Below are positions 35,915-46,155 of a stretch of 64,000 nucleotides of DNA, in pieces. The position numbers and the translations under genes were made by a program. The first letter of the stretch is position 1. Each line of letters opens with the position of its first letter. The notes beneath the pieces are model-generated. The model was given only the letters and a program-made list of their open reading frames with translations. It did no database searches and was not told where the DNA came from. The stretch comes from Uloborus plumipes. Taxonomy: Eukaryota > Arthropoda > Arachnida > Araneae > Uloboridae. The DNA lies in contig JAXGGA010002029.1 in assembly GCA_038373865.1 (NCBI GenBank), forward strand, positions 62,001-126,000. Reading direction: 5' to 3'.

Positions 35915-36160
35915 TTAGGTCGTCTGCTCTTCGGGAGATAAAAGCAGCGCCATCTCGTTGACGTAAAACCGTAACATGCCACTTCTACGTTGCATTACGA
36001 ACGAGTTATGTTCCATTTTTGTCTTCCTTGTGACAAAGGGCACATCAAATTGTATGACAGCTTGAGTTCTGAGAAAGCCAACGGGTAGAGAGAATGTCAT
36101 CATTTCGAACAATGTTGATCGGTCGGCATTTGTCTTTTCATCGACTATGTTTTTTGCCAT
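35915..36160 (-). CDS. 81-codon ORF, possible host exon (weak TMEM231-like resemblance)
   Basis: This ORF has a more protein-like composition than its AT-rich surroundings. It runs from MAKNIVDEKTNADRSTLFEM through SLPVGFLRTQAVIQFDVPF to 'FYVNEMALLLSPEEQTT'. The spacing of an acidic/Asn stretch, 'LF..M.FSLP', a hydrophobic strand and 'FYVN' recalls part of the lumenal region of TMEM231, a ciliary transition-zone protein. This is recollection, not alignment. A Helitron ends 4 bases upstream of the ATG. In the sequence joined across that Helitron, in-frame stops precede the ATG, so any real exon would need a nearby splice acceptor. It could also be a pseudo-exon or chance. Confidence 0.22.
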   Translation of the reverse strand: MAKNIVDEKTNADRSTLFEMMTFSLPVGFLRTQAVIQFDVPFVTRKTKMEHNSFVMQRRSGMLRFYVNEMALLLSPEEQTT

Positions 36161-36163
36161 GTA

Positions 36164-36601
36164 CTAGCTTATTGCTCGGCGTTGCCCAGGTGCTTATTAA
36201 TACAACATAGCTCGAAACAATTATTTGAATGAATACTATGAACATGAATTATAACTGTTTTTAACTTATTTCATGCTAAAGTGAAATAAATGAGCCTTAA
36301 ATTGGTAATCATTGTTAATCGTAATCTTTGTTGGAAAATACTCATATTTAAATGAGTTAAATGTTATCAATTTGTTTGCTTAAAGGCTCATCTCTGTTTC
36401 TCCATGTATTCAAAATTGAAAGAAAATTGCCATTTTGAGACAAAAATTTGAATTTTGACCTTTTTGAATTTTTAAAAAATTTCAAAACCCCTCCTATGTG
36501 AATCTTCTAGTGCATCAAGGAACCTCTGTGCCAAGTTTGATGAAAATCCGACAAAAACTGGATTCGTATAAGGAACAAACATACAAATATACACATAAAG
36601 A
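36164..36601 (-). mobile_element. Helitron-type repeat 'C', copy 1
   Basis: On the minus strand it ends with a GGC-aac-GCC stem region, AATAAG and CTAG, then T (complement of A36163). The 5' end is TCTTTATGTGTATATTTG. The inner phrase 'tttgatgaaaatccgacaa' is shared with copy 2 at 41998-42396. The base before the 5' end is T rather than A, so that boundary is less secure. Confidence 0.6.
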
Positions 36602-36788
36602 AGCTCACTAATTCTCAATAACAGTTGACGAAAGTGAAGAAATTTTAACACGAACAGTTTTCATAATAAAGTTTTGCAGCATTTGAACCACCAATAATCA
36701 CGTAAACTGTACATAAATGAGAAATCTTGAAATGTCTGAGTTCCTCATACGAATTTTTGAATTTATCAAACTACTATATATTGTTTAA

Positions 36789-36956
36789 GGCAGGAATTCA
36801 AGTGAAACACGTTCGATCGCAACTCACCAATGCAATCGCAAATTCCAAAATTTGGATTCAAGTGAAACGAATTCACTTGAATTCGACTTACAGTAGCGGT
36901 TGCAATATGCGATCGCCTCGAAGCGACTGCAATGGTGTTTCACTTGAATTCGGCCC
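36789..36956 (-). mobile_element. Harbinger-like MITE, copy 4 (168 bp)
   Basis: Starts GGCAGGAATTCAAGTGAAAC, ends CACTTGAATTCGGCCC, and has a clean TAA duplication (36786-36788, 36957-36959). It has the same length as copies 1 and 2. Confidence 0.8.
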
Positions 36957-38164
36957 TAAATGGACCTTTTTTTTCTTAAGATTAAATACATTTTACAATA
37001 GCTTCATTTTTACCAAATGTATTTCATTCCATACTGATCAAATTCATCGTTAACGAACTCGCCCCCTCAAAAGAAATGCTGAAATGCCGCACCTGGTGAA
37101 TCCCTTCCCTCAAGAGACGTGTGATCGCCCCTTCCTTGTTTGTCCCTGTTAATTTATAAATTTAGTGACGCCAGGGATGCTTGGGGGAGGGGGGGGGGCT
37201 CATGGCACAGATTGCGTAACTGAATTTTTCTGGGGACGGGGTTTTTTTTTGGGGGGTTTTATCTCATTTAAGGAGGCTCTTTTATTTTCTGCTCCGTAGC
37301 GTTAACGAGTAGTACGTTATCATCCTTGTGGGCGGCGGGAGGAGAGGGGGAGCTGATGAGACCCAATAACTTTTCTTCCTCAATCGGTTTATGTACCATC
37401 TAATTTCAAAAGTGTACCGTTAAAAATATGGACAGCATAAGAGATACTGCTAAAAACTAGTTTAAAAACCTATTTATTTTAAGCCAGACAAATGAAGGAA
37501 AAAACTTTCTAAATGAATTCATTAAATCATCTTTATTATCAGACATTCTGAAATTAACTATAACTTTAAAAATAATAGTTAATACTAATTACAGTAGCAG
37601 AGCGCTTTAAGTTCAATGACGTTTCAAAATTACACAGAAGTAACAAAAGTACATAAATTATTAAAATCAAAAAAGCGAAGAAAATTTTTTTTTGTATGCG
37701 AAAACAATAGCTTTTTTTAATTATTATTATTATTATTATTAGAGACGCTTTTTTTCCGAAAAAATGTAGCTTTCATGAATTTTATTCGTCACATGTTATG
37801 ACAATCAAAAGCTGTAGTAAAGTTTTTCTAAAAATATTTTTTCGAGCAATGGCAATGGATCAAGTGACTTGCTATGTATCAATCACTAAGTAAATACTAA
37901 AAGGAGAGTACGTCAGCTGCGGTATAAACAAGGCCTATTTACTAAAAAAGCTCTGAATGCTTGGGCTTCCTTTCAGAATTTTCTGTGGGCCAAAAAATTA
38001 CTCTTAAACTTTGATCTAAAGTTCCGCTTTACACTTTTTAATGTTTTCTGTTATTTAAAAAATATTCTCAAATCAAATTAAAATACTACTTTAGTAACTT
38101 TCTGTCATTAAAACGTAAAAAATCTCTTCATTTTTGTGCAGATCCAATAACTAATTGTAGAACT
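36957..38164. other. No recognisable gene; G-rich runs
   Basis: G-runs at 37177-37198 and 37232-37258 and 'ggcggcgggaggagaggggg' at 37331-37350 look like inner parts of hAT-type MITEs, but ends and TSDs could not be paired. The rest is AT-rich. Confidence 0.35.
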
Positions 38165-38463
38165 GCTGCTGTTAATCATATCACTCCGGTGCCCGAGCCC
38201 AAGTACATACATCTCCCCAATTTAAGATAGAACAGGTATGACTTCCCATTTTTACGAGCAAAATTAAGGTGGAAGTCCGATTTAGCTCAACGCACATGCC
38301 ATCAGACCCGTTTATAGGGCAGGCAGCCAGTCACAATACACACGTTCACACAAAGAAAAAACAAGGACAGAGAAAGCACATCCATGCCCACATCGGGATT
38401 CGAACCCGGGGCCTGCTTATCCCGGTCAGACATCTCTGACCACTAAATATAGCGGCCGGCATT
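38165..38463 (-). mobile_element. tRNA-derived SINE
   Basis: The minus strand begins GCCGGCCGCTATATTTAGTG. A D-arm/box-A-like segment TAGTGGTCAGAG (38434-38445) is followed by a perfect box B, GGTTCGAATCC (38396-38406), about 28 bases on. The acceptor arms do not pair, so it is not a functional tRNA gene. The SINE body follows ('atgtgggcatggatgtgctt' and so on) to about 38165. It could be transcribed by RNA polymerase III. Confidence 0.75.
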
Positions 38464-38469
38464 ACAGAA

Positions 38470-39035
38470 CAGTAATGCATTAATAATGTATTAAACATTT
38501 CTGTCAATGGCGGAAGAGGAGAAAAAACTTAAATCAGAATTGAGGGGCTTGGGAGATGAAGGGGTTATGAGACAAAACATGAAATCGCGAGTAATTAAAG
38601 TTCAAAATTTTATTGTTGCAGTTGATGCAGCTTTTTTGTTTTCTGGTTTTGTCATTAGTATGCGTATGAGATTGGTCTAATGACATCTACTTTTTCATGC
38701 ACCAAATTTTATTTGCTTACCTGCATCCATTGCTTACCACTGTCCAGAGTGTTATTTTTAAAATGTAACATGGTCCCTTCATCCTTCAAGCCCTTCAATT
38801 AATTCTGCTAGGCTACTTTTGAAAATAATATTTGTGGCATCAGCAAGTTTCCTTTCAATGTGTGTAGAGTTGGAAAACAATTCTCCAAACAAAGAGTAGT
38901 TGCCCCCAGAATGAGATTGAGCTTTCATTAACGTTAGACGTTTATCGGGCCCTGGGTATCGAGAAAATAATATGCTCATACTAACTTATATGGCTGATGC
39001 CTTGTACCAAAACGGTTACGAATGTGTGGAGAAAT
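38470..39035. other. Unassigned; one 66-codon minus-strand ORF
   Basis: The minus-strand frame 38779-38979 (starting MSILFSRYPGPDKRLTLMKA) has mixed composition and no low-complexity stretch. It shows no domain I recognise and no obvious splice context. It is recorded only because most of the window's ORFs are poorer. Confidence 0.25.
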
Positions 39036-39965
39036 ATTACAAAAAATCTGGTATGGACCCCCACACTACTTCCTTTTACGTGTAAATTTCTTAGTAGATG
39101 CCTTAAGTACGGGATTCAAGTAAAACACGGACGTTCGCAACTCACCAATGCAATCGCAAATTTCCAAATTTGGATTCAAGTGAAACGTTACAATCGCTAC
39201 GAGATACGATTCTATCGTAATTCGACTTCCAGTAGCGATTGCAATTTCGGTCTATTGCGATCGCCTTGAAGCGATTGCAATGGTGTTTCACTTGAATTCG
39301 GCCCTAAGTGTTAAAATAGTGCTTGGACTGAGCAAGGTAACAATTCAAACATTTACACCCCTAGTTTGCCACGAAACAAGGCAAAAAAAATATCGCCGAT
39401 TTTAACATCATTCGGTGGGATTTTCGCAAAGTATCGCCAATAGCGCCAAGTTGAACCCAAATTCAAAAAGTATTTTTTTCGCCAAATTTGTCGCCAAGTT
39501 GGCGTCAAACACTTGGCGACCACAAGCTTGGCGATACATCGCCAAGTGGTAGCGCCAATTCATATACTTTAATCTGCATTGAAATTAACATTGATTTTCC
39601 CCAAAAAAGGGGTAAAACACCCCCTTGGAACTATTCGATTGCAACCACAAGAGGAGGTGCACAACTAGACGCCCCTCAGAGCCTACATACTAAACTAGAA
39701 GCTTCTACGGCATATAGTTTTTGAGTTATGCGATATACATACATACGCACATACATACGCACACACATACGCACATACATACATACATAAATACATACAG
39801 ACGTCACGAGAAAACTCGTCGTAATTAACTCGGGGGCGGTTGAAAAGGATTTTTCGGCTGGTTATATGTTGGTAGCTACATATGCACGTACTGACTGGTT
39901 GAAAAAACTACTCAATATTCATTCGGCGGTGAGCGAAATCAAAATTTAGCCCCAAATTTGAGTTG
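39036..39965 (-). mobile_element. Interspersed repeat 'V', copy 1, with nested MITE
   Basis: Reverse complement of 51818-52630 over its whole length. It contains an ACAT/ACGC microsatellite (39732-39800), 'cacgagaaaactcgtcgtaa', 'ctatatgccgtagaagcttc'-like sequence, and a dense TTGGCGA/TCGCCAA module (39370-39550). A Harbinger-like MITE interrupts it at 39107-39304. Class unknown; its short ORFs read through the microsatellite. Confidence 0.65.
39107..39304 (-). mobile_element. Harbinger-like MITE, copy 5
   Basis: TAA on both sides (39104-39106, 39305-39307). The unfilled site is present in the other copy of the host repeat near 52565-52575 ('aacacttaaggcaac'), which confirms the exact ends. 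Length is 198 bp, including an extra internal segment. Confidence 0.82.
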
Positions 39966-40119
39966 TCATGAAGAAGTTTCTGCCAAATGAAAAAATGCAA
40001 ACATTTACACGTTTCAAAGACATGATAACTTTTATAAGCGACATAAAGTTATATTTCTCAATGGGGGTTTTCCTTCAGTCAAAAGTTCTAGCTTTAGTCA
40101 CTGATATTAATAGTAAAAG

Positions 40120-40500
40120 CAAAAAAAAAGGGAATCAAAATAGCACCCCCCCCCCCCCACGGAATCAGAAAATATATTTTCATTTCCTCAACAATGAATT
40201 TTTATTTATTTATTTATTTTCATGTCAGACTTCATAAACAAATAAAGGTCTCGTTTGATGTCACTAATGAAGAGACTTTGGTGCAAAGTCAGGCCGACGC
40301 ATCAGCCATTTTGGATCTCTGGTAATCCCAGCTCCGCAATAATGAAAAATCAGACCCAAAAAACCGGTACGTTTATGAAGTGGCTTTACTTGGAGCGTTT
40401 TGTTCACTTTTGACTTCATCAGCGAAAATGAACGAGCAACTGAACATCTATCGAGTATATATATTTTTTAAAAAAGAAAATGGGTCAAAACTTAGAAAAA
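40120..40500 (-). repeat. Interspersed repeat, inverted relative to 45180-45500
   Basis: The reverse complement contains 'agagatccaaaatggctgat', then 'gactttgca', 'cttcattagtgac' and related phrases matching 45318-45400. The boundaries are approximate. A C-run and the AT-rich tail around 40145-40215 may be part of it. Confidence 0.5.
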
Positions 40501-40916
40501 AAGTTGTTTACTCGTGTTTACGACCGTGCTCTTTCAGAAAAAAATATTTTTGAAAAATGGGAAGCACCCCCATTCAATTACATTTTTCTTGCGATGAATT
40601 TTAATTTTTGTCAATTTATATATTTTTTTCCCTTTTAATTTTAGAATTTTGACGAATTATATATTTATTTGCAAGAGAAAAAAAAAATCAAGATTTTGGT
40701 TGAAAGTTACTTCTTGTCCCTTTTCGACATTTCTCCATTGTTGTTACTTGTTTTCATTCACTTTATTAAAGGTTGAATCGTTACAAATAAAGATTTCAAC
40801 ATGTGTGATGCTGCCGATTATCTTTAACTACTTTTTTTTTTTTTTTTTTTTTGCGTTTGGAACGCCCCATTTTACGATATTTCAGTTTAAGATTTTCGGA
40901 GAGTAGCATATAGTTG

Positions 40917-41218
40917 CAGGGATCCGCCGAACTAAAATTTTTGGGAGGGAGGAAATTCTCTATTTGCCGAATGAAGTTTCAATTTTACCGAATGATAAAA
41001 TACAAGCATGCCCTGCCCACATATCGGTCATGCATAACATTTAGTGAGAAAACCATTAGGCATTTTTTAAAAAACAATTCTGAAAACTAAAAAGAACAAA
41101 TAATTTCAATGTTGCAATATTGTTTTCAAATTGCCGAATCGTCAGCAAAATGTGCCGAATACGAAAATGATTGGTAGGTCACAGTGACCTCCCGTGACCT
41201 CCCATCGGGGCGCTCCTG
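40917..41218. mobile_element. hAT-like MITE with an AGGTCA palindrome
   Basis: The left end CAGGGATCCGCC and right end GGGGCGCTCCTG are loosely inverted. No flanking 8-bp duplication is visible. The right part holds AGGTCA-cag-TGACCT (41176-41190) and a further GTGACCTCCC. The left part has 'ccgaa' repeats in a degraded interior. Confidence 0.45.
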
Positions 41219-41221
41219 CAA

Positions 41222-41442
41222 GTAGGTAGATAATTGGTAAACCTACCTTGCATTTCGAACGAATTTATTACTTCGAATAGGATATCAAAGACTATTCTAA
41301 TAATCTTCAAGTATGAAGTGAAGTATCAAGATGCACAATTTGACTTATTAAGAAGACGAATTTCTAAAAAGTGGATGAGATAAAAAGAAAGAAAAGAAAA
41401 AAGAGAGGAAAAGGAAAGAAAAAACTGGCAGTGGACGACATT
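41222..41442 (+). repeat. Interspersed repeat, copy 2
   Basis: Direct copy of 34894-35118, ending in the same purine-rich tract and 'aaactggcagtggacgaca'. In both places an AGGTCA-bearing hAT-like end lies close by, on opposite sides. Confidence 0.6.
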
Positions 41443-41997
41443 TTAAATATAGTCAAAACGAACGTGTGGTTAGTAAAATCGCGAGCGCTTTCAAGTTACA
41501 TTCTCGTAAAATCGAGCGCCGATTATTTCCGCCAATTAAAGGCTCAGACAACTGAACGAACCGCTTCTTAGTTTGCTGAAGAGCTCCACACAAGTCGCTC
41601 TTTTCTATCCGCAGATATGCCGGATGAAAATAGCCGCTTCATAAAGAGCGAGGGCTGCTTGTTTATCGGGAGCACTTCCTTGATGGACCAGAGCAGAAAT
41701 CCTATCCACTACCTACCAGAACCCGTACTCCCCCCCCCCCCTTTTTTTTTTAAAGATCCATAAAGATGTGCTTCAAAGCACCCCCTCAGCTCTCCCGCCT
41801 CTCTTCCAAACTTGGAACAAGATCTATTATTGACGCCTATAGTGTTTACTGAGAGAAGGGATGATTTTGTTATACGGCTGCTTTGTGTTTCTTTATGAGT
41901 CAGTTTGTTTGAATTCTGGAGCAGCCTTGCAGAGTGTTTTTTTAAAAATAAAAAAGAAACTCTTTAATCGTTTCTAAAACTCTAAAATTATCATTAA

Positions 41998-42396
41998 CTA
42001 GCTTATTACTCGGCGTTGCCCGGTATTGCATTATGTTTAACTTATTTCATGATAAAATGAAACAGGTGAGCCTTAAATTGATAATTCATTGTTTATCGTA
42101 ATCTTTGTTGGAAAATACTCATATTTAAATGCGTTAAATTTAATCAATTTGTATGCTTAAAATCTTATCTCTATTACTCTATATATTCAAAATTAAAAGA
42201 AAATGGCCATTTTGAGACAAAAAATTTGTATTGTGAGCTTTTTGGATTTTTTTAAAAGTTCAAAACCCCGCCTATGTGAATTCTAGTGCATTGAGGAACC
42301 ACTGTGCCGAGTTTGATGAAAATCCGACGACAACTAGGTTTGTATAAGAAACAAACATACATTTTTCAAATATACATTCATTTTTATGTATAAAGA
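41998..42396 (-). mobile_element. Helitron-type repeat 'C', copy 2 (399 bp)
   Basis: Minus-strand start TCTTTATACATAAAAATG after A (complement of T42397) and end GGCAACGCC-type stem, AGTAATAAG, CTAG, then T (complement of A41997). Both flanks obey the A/T rule, which supports Helitron identity better than copy 1 does. Confidence 0.68.
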
Positions 42397-42446
42397 TGTG
42401 GATAACATTTTGTGGAATATATTTTTAAGAACAATAGAAGCTCTGT

Positions 42447-43277
42447 AAGAATGAAGGCTTTCACGGCCGGTGTAAATATTAGTTAAGGATTCCGGGCTGT
42501 TGTGCCGATGTCTGAATGGCTTTAATCCATACGTTTCGATCGCAACTGCGGCGGTCATCTTAAGTGGGTATCGTTGATTAATTTGGCGACTGATGCGAAA
42601 TTTCGAACTGCTGCAAGATTTTAAATTGAAAACGCAGCGCCCTCTACCTTTCGGCTCGGGATTGACAGATGACCGGAAGTAAAAGTTAACAAGCTTTGGC
42701 ATCCGGTCATCTGTCAAGCCCGAGCTGGAAGGTAGAGAGCGCTGCGTTTTCAATTTAAAATCTTGCAGCAGTTCGAAATTTCGCATCAGTCGCCAAATTA
42801 ATCAACGACACGCACTAAAGATGACCGCCGCAGTTGCGATCGAAACGTATGGATTAAAGCCTTTCAGACCACGGCACAACAGCCCAGAATCAAGGGCGTA
42901 GCCAGGACTGACGTTAGGGGGGTGCAAGCAGAGGCACCCCAATAGAAGGTCACTGTGACCTCCCAAAAAGGTAAAGAATTAAGCGCATTCTCTGATAAGT
43001 GACGCCAATGACTTAAAATTTATTGGTGGGAGAGGAGGCGAGGGGGGGGGGACTCTCAATGACTGAATGTAATTTCAAATTTCACCGAGTAATAAAACAC
43101 GAACTTATTTGTCTGCACCAGTATGTTACAATGAAAAGCATGAAAGGGGACGAAATCGTTTGTCAAAAAAATGGGAGGTCACTTGACCTCCCATTGGCTC
43201 TGATCTAGGGGGGTGCAGCCGCACCAACCTGCACCCCCCTAGCTACGCCCTTGCCCAGAATCCTTAACTAATATAAT
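42447..43277. mobile_element. Foldback element, possibly Penelope-like inverted terminal repeats
   Basis: Two arms of about 200 bp (42476-42676 and 42703-42890 plus 43262-43274) are inverted around a 26-bp loop. The flanks repeat AATAGAAGCTCTGT (42433-42446 and 43278-43291), a 14-bp target duplication typical of reverse-transcribed elements. The arm phrase 'gatgaccgccgcagttgcga', then 'tcgaaacgtatgg', recalls Penelope-like terminal repeats (memory, unverified). The right arm is interrupted by a hAT MITE. The minus-strand ORF covering 42334-42786 is a by-product of the arms. Confidence 0.6.
42891..43253. mobile_element. hAT MITE with 8-bp TSD CCCAGAAT
   Basis: CCCAGAAT at 42883-42890 and 43254-43261. 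The ends CAAGGGCGTAGCCAGG and CCTAGCTACGCCCTTG are inverted. The interior holds AGGTCA-ctg-TGACCT (42947-42961) and AGGTCA-ct-TGACCT (43176-43189). The host arm sequence without insertion is readable in the left arm of the foldback (42484-42500). Confidence 0.85.
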
Positions 43278-44399
43278 AATAGAAGCTCTGTTATCTGAAA
43301 CAATCTTAACCGAAACTTCAATTAACCGAAATCGGTTTTTAACCCCCGATGTAACAAAGAAAGGGGTTATAAGTTAGACGTGTTTGTGTCTCTGTGTATC
43401 TGCATTCTGTGCATTTTATCGCCTAAACTAGACCATGTTTCAATTCAGGTTTCTCGTTAAGAGAAAAATACAGAGATCTACGAATTTAATATTACGAAGT
43501 AAAAAAAATCCGCTTGTAAACGTTGTTAAAAGAACGATAAATAAAATTTTAACGAAAAATGAAATATTTCGCATTCATACAAATATGATTTCCCCATCTC
43601 CGGTGCAACTTTCGTTAAAGTAATGAGGCCACGCAAACAGATTAAAAGTGAGAGTAGCAATTCTGAAATGTTGCTAGGCAGACGATTTCGATTTATCGAT
43701 TGTAGCTGCACAGACTGCTTTAGAAAAGAATAAGTGCCACTTTAATACTCACTCCACACTACTAGCAGAAAAAGTCTTCTTCATAATAACAAATAATTTT
43801 TATTTTTACCTTTTATCACAAAAGAAGTTATGAATATGATTTAGGAAATTAAAATATTAATGAGGGAAAAAACCCTTAATGGATTGTTTTATTATGGAAT
43901 TACGCTGCGTAGTTACAAAGCTCAATCTCATAAAAGTTTTTTTTTTTTTTTTTTTTCATTGGAGCAAAACAATTTTACAGTAAAATTAAGTTTTGGAATT
44001 GTTTTTGAGCAGGCACGGAAAATAGGAAAAAAAAGATGGAGTATTTTCAAAGAATATTTTAATGAAAATGTGTTAGCGAAGCTTTCTTCATCTTTCCTAA
44101 GTTTTCGCAATTGGGATTCCCATTTTTCAAAAATATTTTTTTCTTCTGAACGAGCACGATGAAAAACATGGGGTACTGTCCTTCCGTGAAAACCGCGCCT
44201 TGCACTCGCGAACCATTTCATTTAAAAAACGGGTGATAGGGTGTGAGTGGAGACTTTTCGAAGTTTTCAATTTGAAACTTGCATTTTGCTATCCTTTTGA
44301 CATGTTCAACCAAACTAAGTATTTGAAATTAGCATCTTTCTACGTTGTTTGATACGGCTCAAAATGCTTCTTATATTATTCTTCCCCTTATTGTTAGCT
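43278..44399. other. Pogo-like fragment then unassigned DNA
   Basis: 'atagaagctctgttatctga' followed by 'aattaaccgaaatcgg' (43279-43340) is of the pogo/Tigger terminal-repeat type and served as target for the foldback insertion. 43400-44399 shows AT-rich sequence, poly(T) at 43939, and no recognised gene. Confidence 0.4.
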
Positions 44400-44407
44400 T
44401 ACCTATC

Positions 44408-45043
44408 CAGGCGCGGATTCAGGGGAGGGTCAAAGGGTCAGCTGACCCTCTTTGGAAATGTGAAGAAATTCAAAATTACAAAATTAAAACATAGCCAGTT
44501 AAAGGTTACGCTCAAATTTCGCTAGAAAATTTAAAAGGGTAGAAACACGCACGAAAAAAGTATAACAGCTATTTAAATGCATACTCTCCATAAGTTTACA
44601 TCTTTTTTCGTTGCCAAAAGGTTCTTTTGATAATGCAAACTGCAAACTGCAAAAAAAAAAAATCCTGGAATGTTTTTTACTTCTTTTAACATTGTTGTGC
44701 AAACTTTTAATGCAACAATGTTGTGCCTTTTTTGTTTTTATTGAAACGAAACTTTTATCGACACATCAACTATAAAAAATGTGAAATTTCATTCATTTGA
44801 GATTATAAAACATTTAAACATGAACAAAATACTATGCAATTAATAAATTGTTCGTTATGTTTTTTACAATAGTAATTGTTATTAAAATACATATTTAATG
44901 TAATGTCATCATAAAAAAAATATTAATTCATGCGTAATACGTCCTAATTTTGAAGAAGGCTTAAATTATGCATTTTTTTTATTTTATTAGCCACTAATAC
45001 TTGACCCCCCCCCCCCTTATAAAAATTTCTGGATCCGCTCCTG
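44408..45043. mobile_element. hAT MITE with 8-bp TSD TACCTATC
   Basis: TACCTATC at 44400-44407 and 45044-45051. The ends CAGGCGCGGATTCAG and (reverse complement) CAGGAGCGGATCCAG are inverted. C- and G-runs lie inside the ends. Noncoding interior of 636 bp. Confidence 0.85.
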
Positions 45044-45179
45044 TACCTATCACTCCTATTTTGGTAAGATCAGAGAAGACCTGACGGATGCGTAAATAAG
45101 CGGAAGGTTTTACCTGAGAAAATCAGACAGTACATTACTTTTTTTCTTAATTTTGACTTATTATTTTTTTTCACAAAAA

Positions 45180-45500
45180 AAAAAAATCTTAAAAGATGCA
45201 CGTCGTTGTTTCATTTTCTCTGCTAACGTCACAAGTTAACAACTCTGTCTTAGCAAAGTCACTTTGAAGACGAGCACGAGCAGGCTATTTGGATCGGATT
45301 TTTAAATATTACAGAGCTAGTGTTACTAGAGATCCAAAATGGCTGATCCGTCAACCTGGCTTTGCAAAAAACATTCTTCATTTGTGACGTCGTATGAAAT
45401 CTCGCTTTTTTCAGACATCGAACATTTTACAAATTAAATTTAAAGTTAATTGTTCGGAAAATGTCAGTATTTTATGGCTCCATGCTTTTTTTTTTGCTTA
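45180..45500 (+). repeat. Interspersed repeat, inverted relative to 40120-40500
   Basis: Contains 'agagatccaaaatggctgat', 'ctggctttgca' and 'cttcatttgtgacgtc', matching the reverse complement of 40250-40345. No termini were recognised. Confidence 0.5.
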
Positions 45501-45898
45501 TTCTATCAAATTTTTATCTGAAATGTAGAACTTATGACTGGAGGAAACACTTCCGTTCAAATAAGCAATAAGCGGTGCTGCAATCTCTGGCTAATGGCTG
45601 CTGAAAGAGGTAAGACGAAGTCCCAGCCACTTACATCTGTCCAATGAGACGACTGCATTGTTCGCGACTAATTGGAATGTTTTACCGCTTTGGATATTTT
45701 TTAAGATCTTCGCATGGTAGAATATTCCAGCTCTATAGGACAGTCAATTTAAGTCTCGTTACAGCTTGAGCTCCACAGACGGCATTTTGATAAGTTCGAC
45801 AAGTGCATTGACATTTGATTACATGAAATAAGCGATGAAGATTTTTTTCTTTACAAAACTAAAGCAACAACTTGCCCATCCCTAAGTACTCGTTTCTA

Positions 45899-46153
45899 AT
45901 TGAAGGGACAAGTGGATAAAGGTGATATGTGGCTTTTGAATTTCACCGATTTACACAAATTCAAATTAGTCTGTGTTCAATTGTGTTAACTCACAAACGC
46001 AATTGAAGGGGCGAGTGAACAAAGGTGATGTGCGACAATTTTTTTAATTTCTAGAAAAAGCTTTCCAAAAAAAAAAAAAAACCTTCATCCATGGTAAAAA
46101 TTAAGTTCTTCAAAATTTGTCACGTATCACCTTTATCCACTTGCCCCTTCAAT
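45899..46153. mobile_element. TA-flanked MITE with three copies of its end motif
   Basis: Left ATTGAAGGGACAAGTGGATA, then AAGGTGATATG; the right end is the inverted equivalent. TA sits at 45897-45898 and 46154-46155. A third, direct copy ('attgaaggggcgagtgaaca', then 'aaggtgatgtg') lies at about 46002-46033. It is only 255 bp, so the motif makes up about a third of it. Confidence 0.72.
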
Positions 46154-46155
46154 TA

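Noticed and set aside
38396..38463. Possible tRNA gene on the minus strand
   Set aside because: Box B is perfect, but the acceptor arms do not pair and no consistent anticodon arm can be drawn. It is the head of a SINE.
42334..42786. 150-codon minus-strand ORF
   Set aside because: It runs through both arms of the foldback and the end of a Helitron. Its length reflects the inverted repeat, not a gene.
42540..42850. Hammerhead ribozyme in the foldback arms
   Set aside because: The CUGANGA core reads CTTAAGA on one arm and CTAAAGA on the other, so an essential G is missing. It is kept only as a hint of Penelope ancestry.
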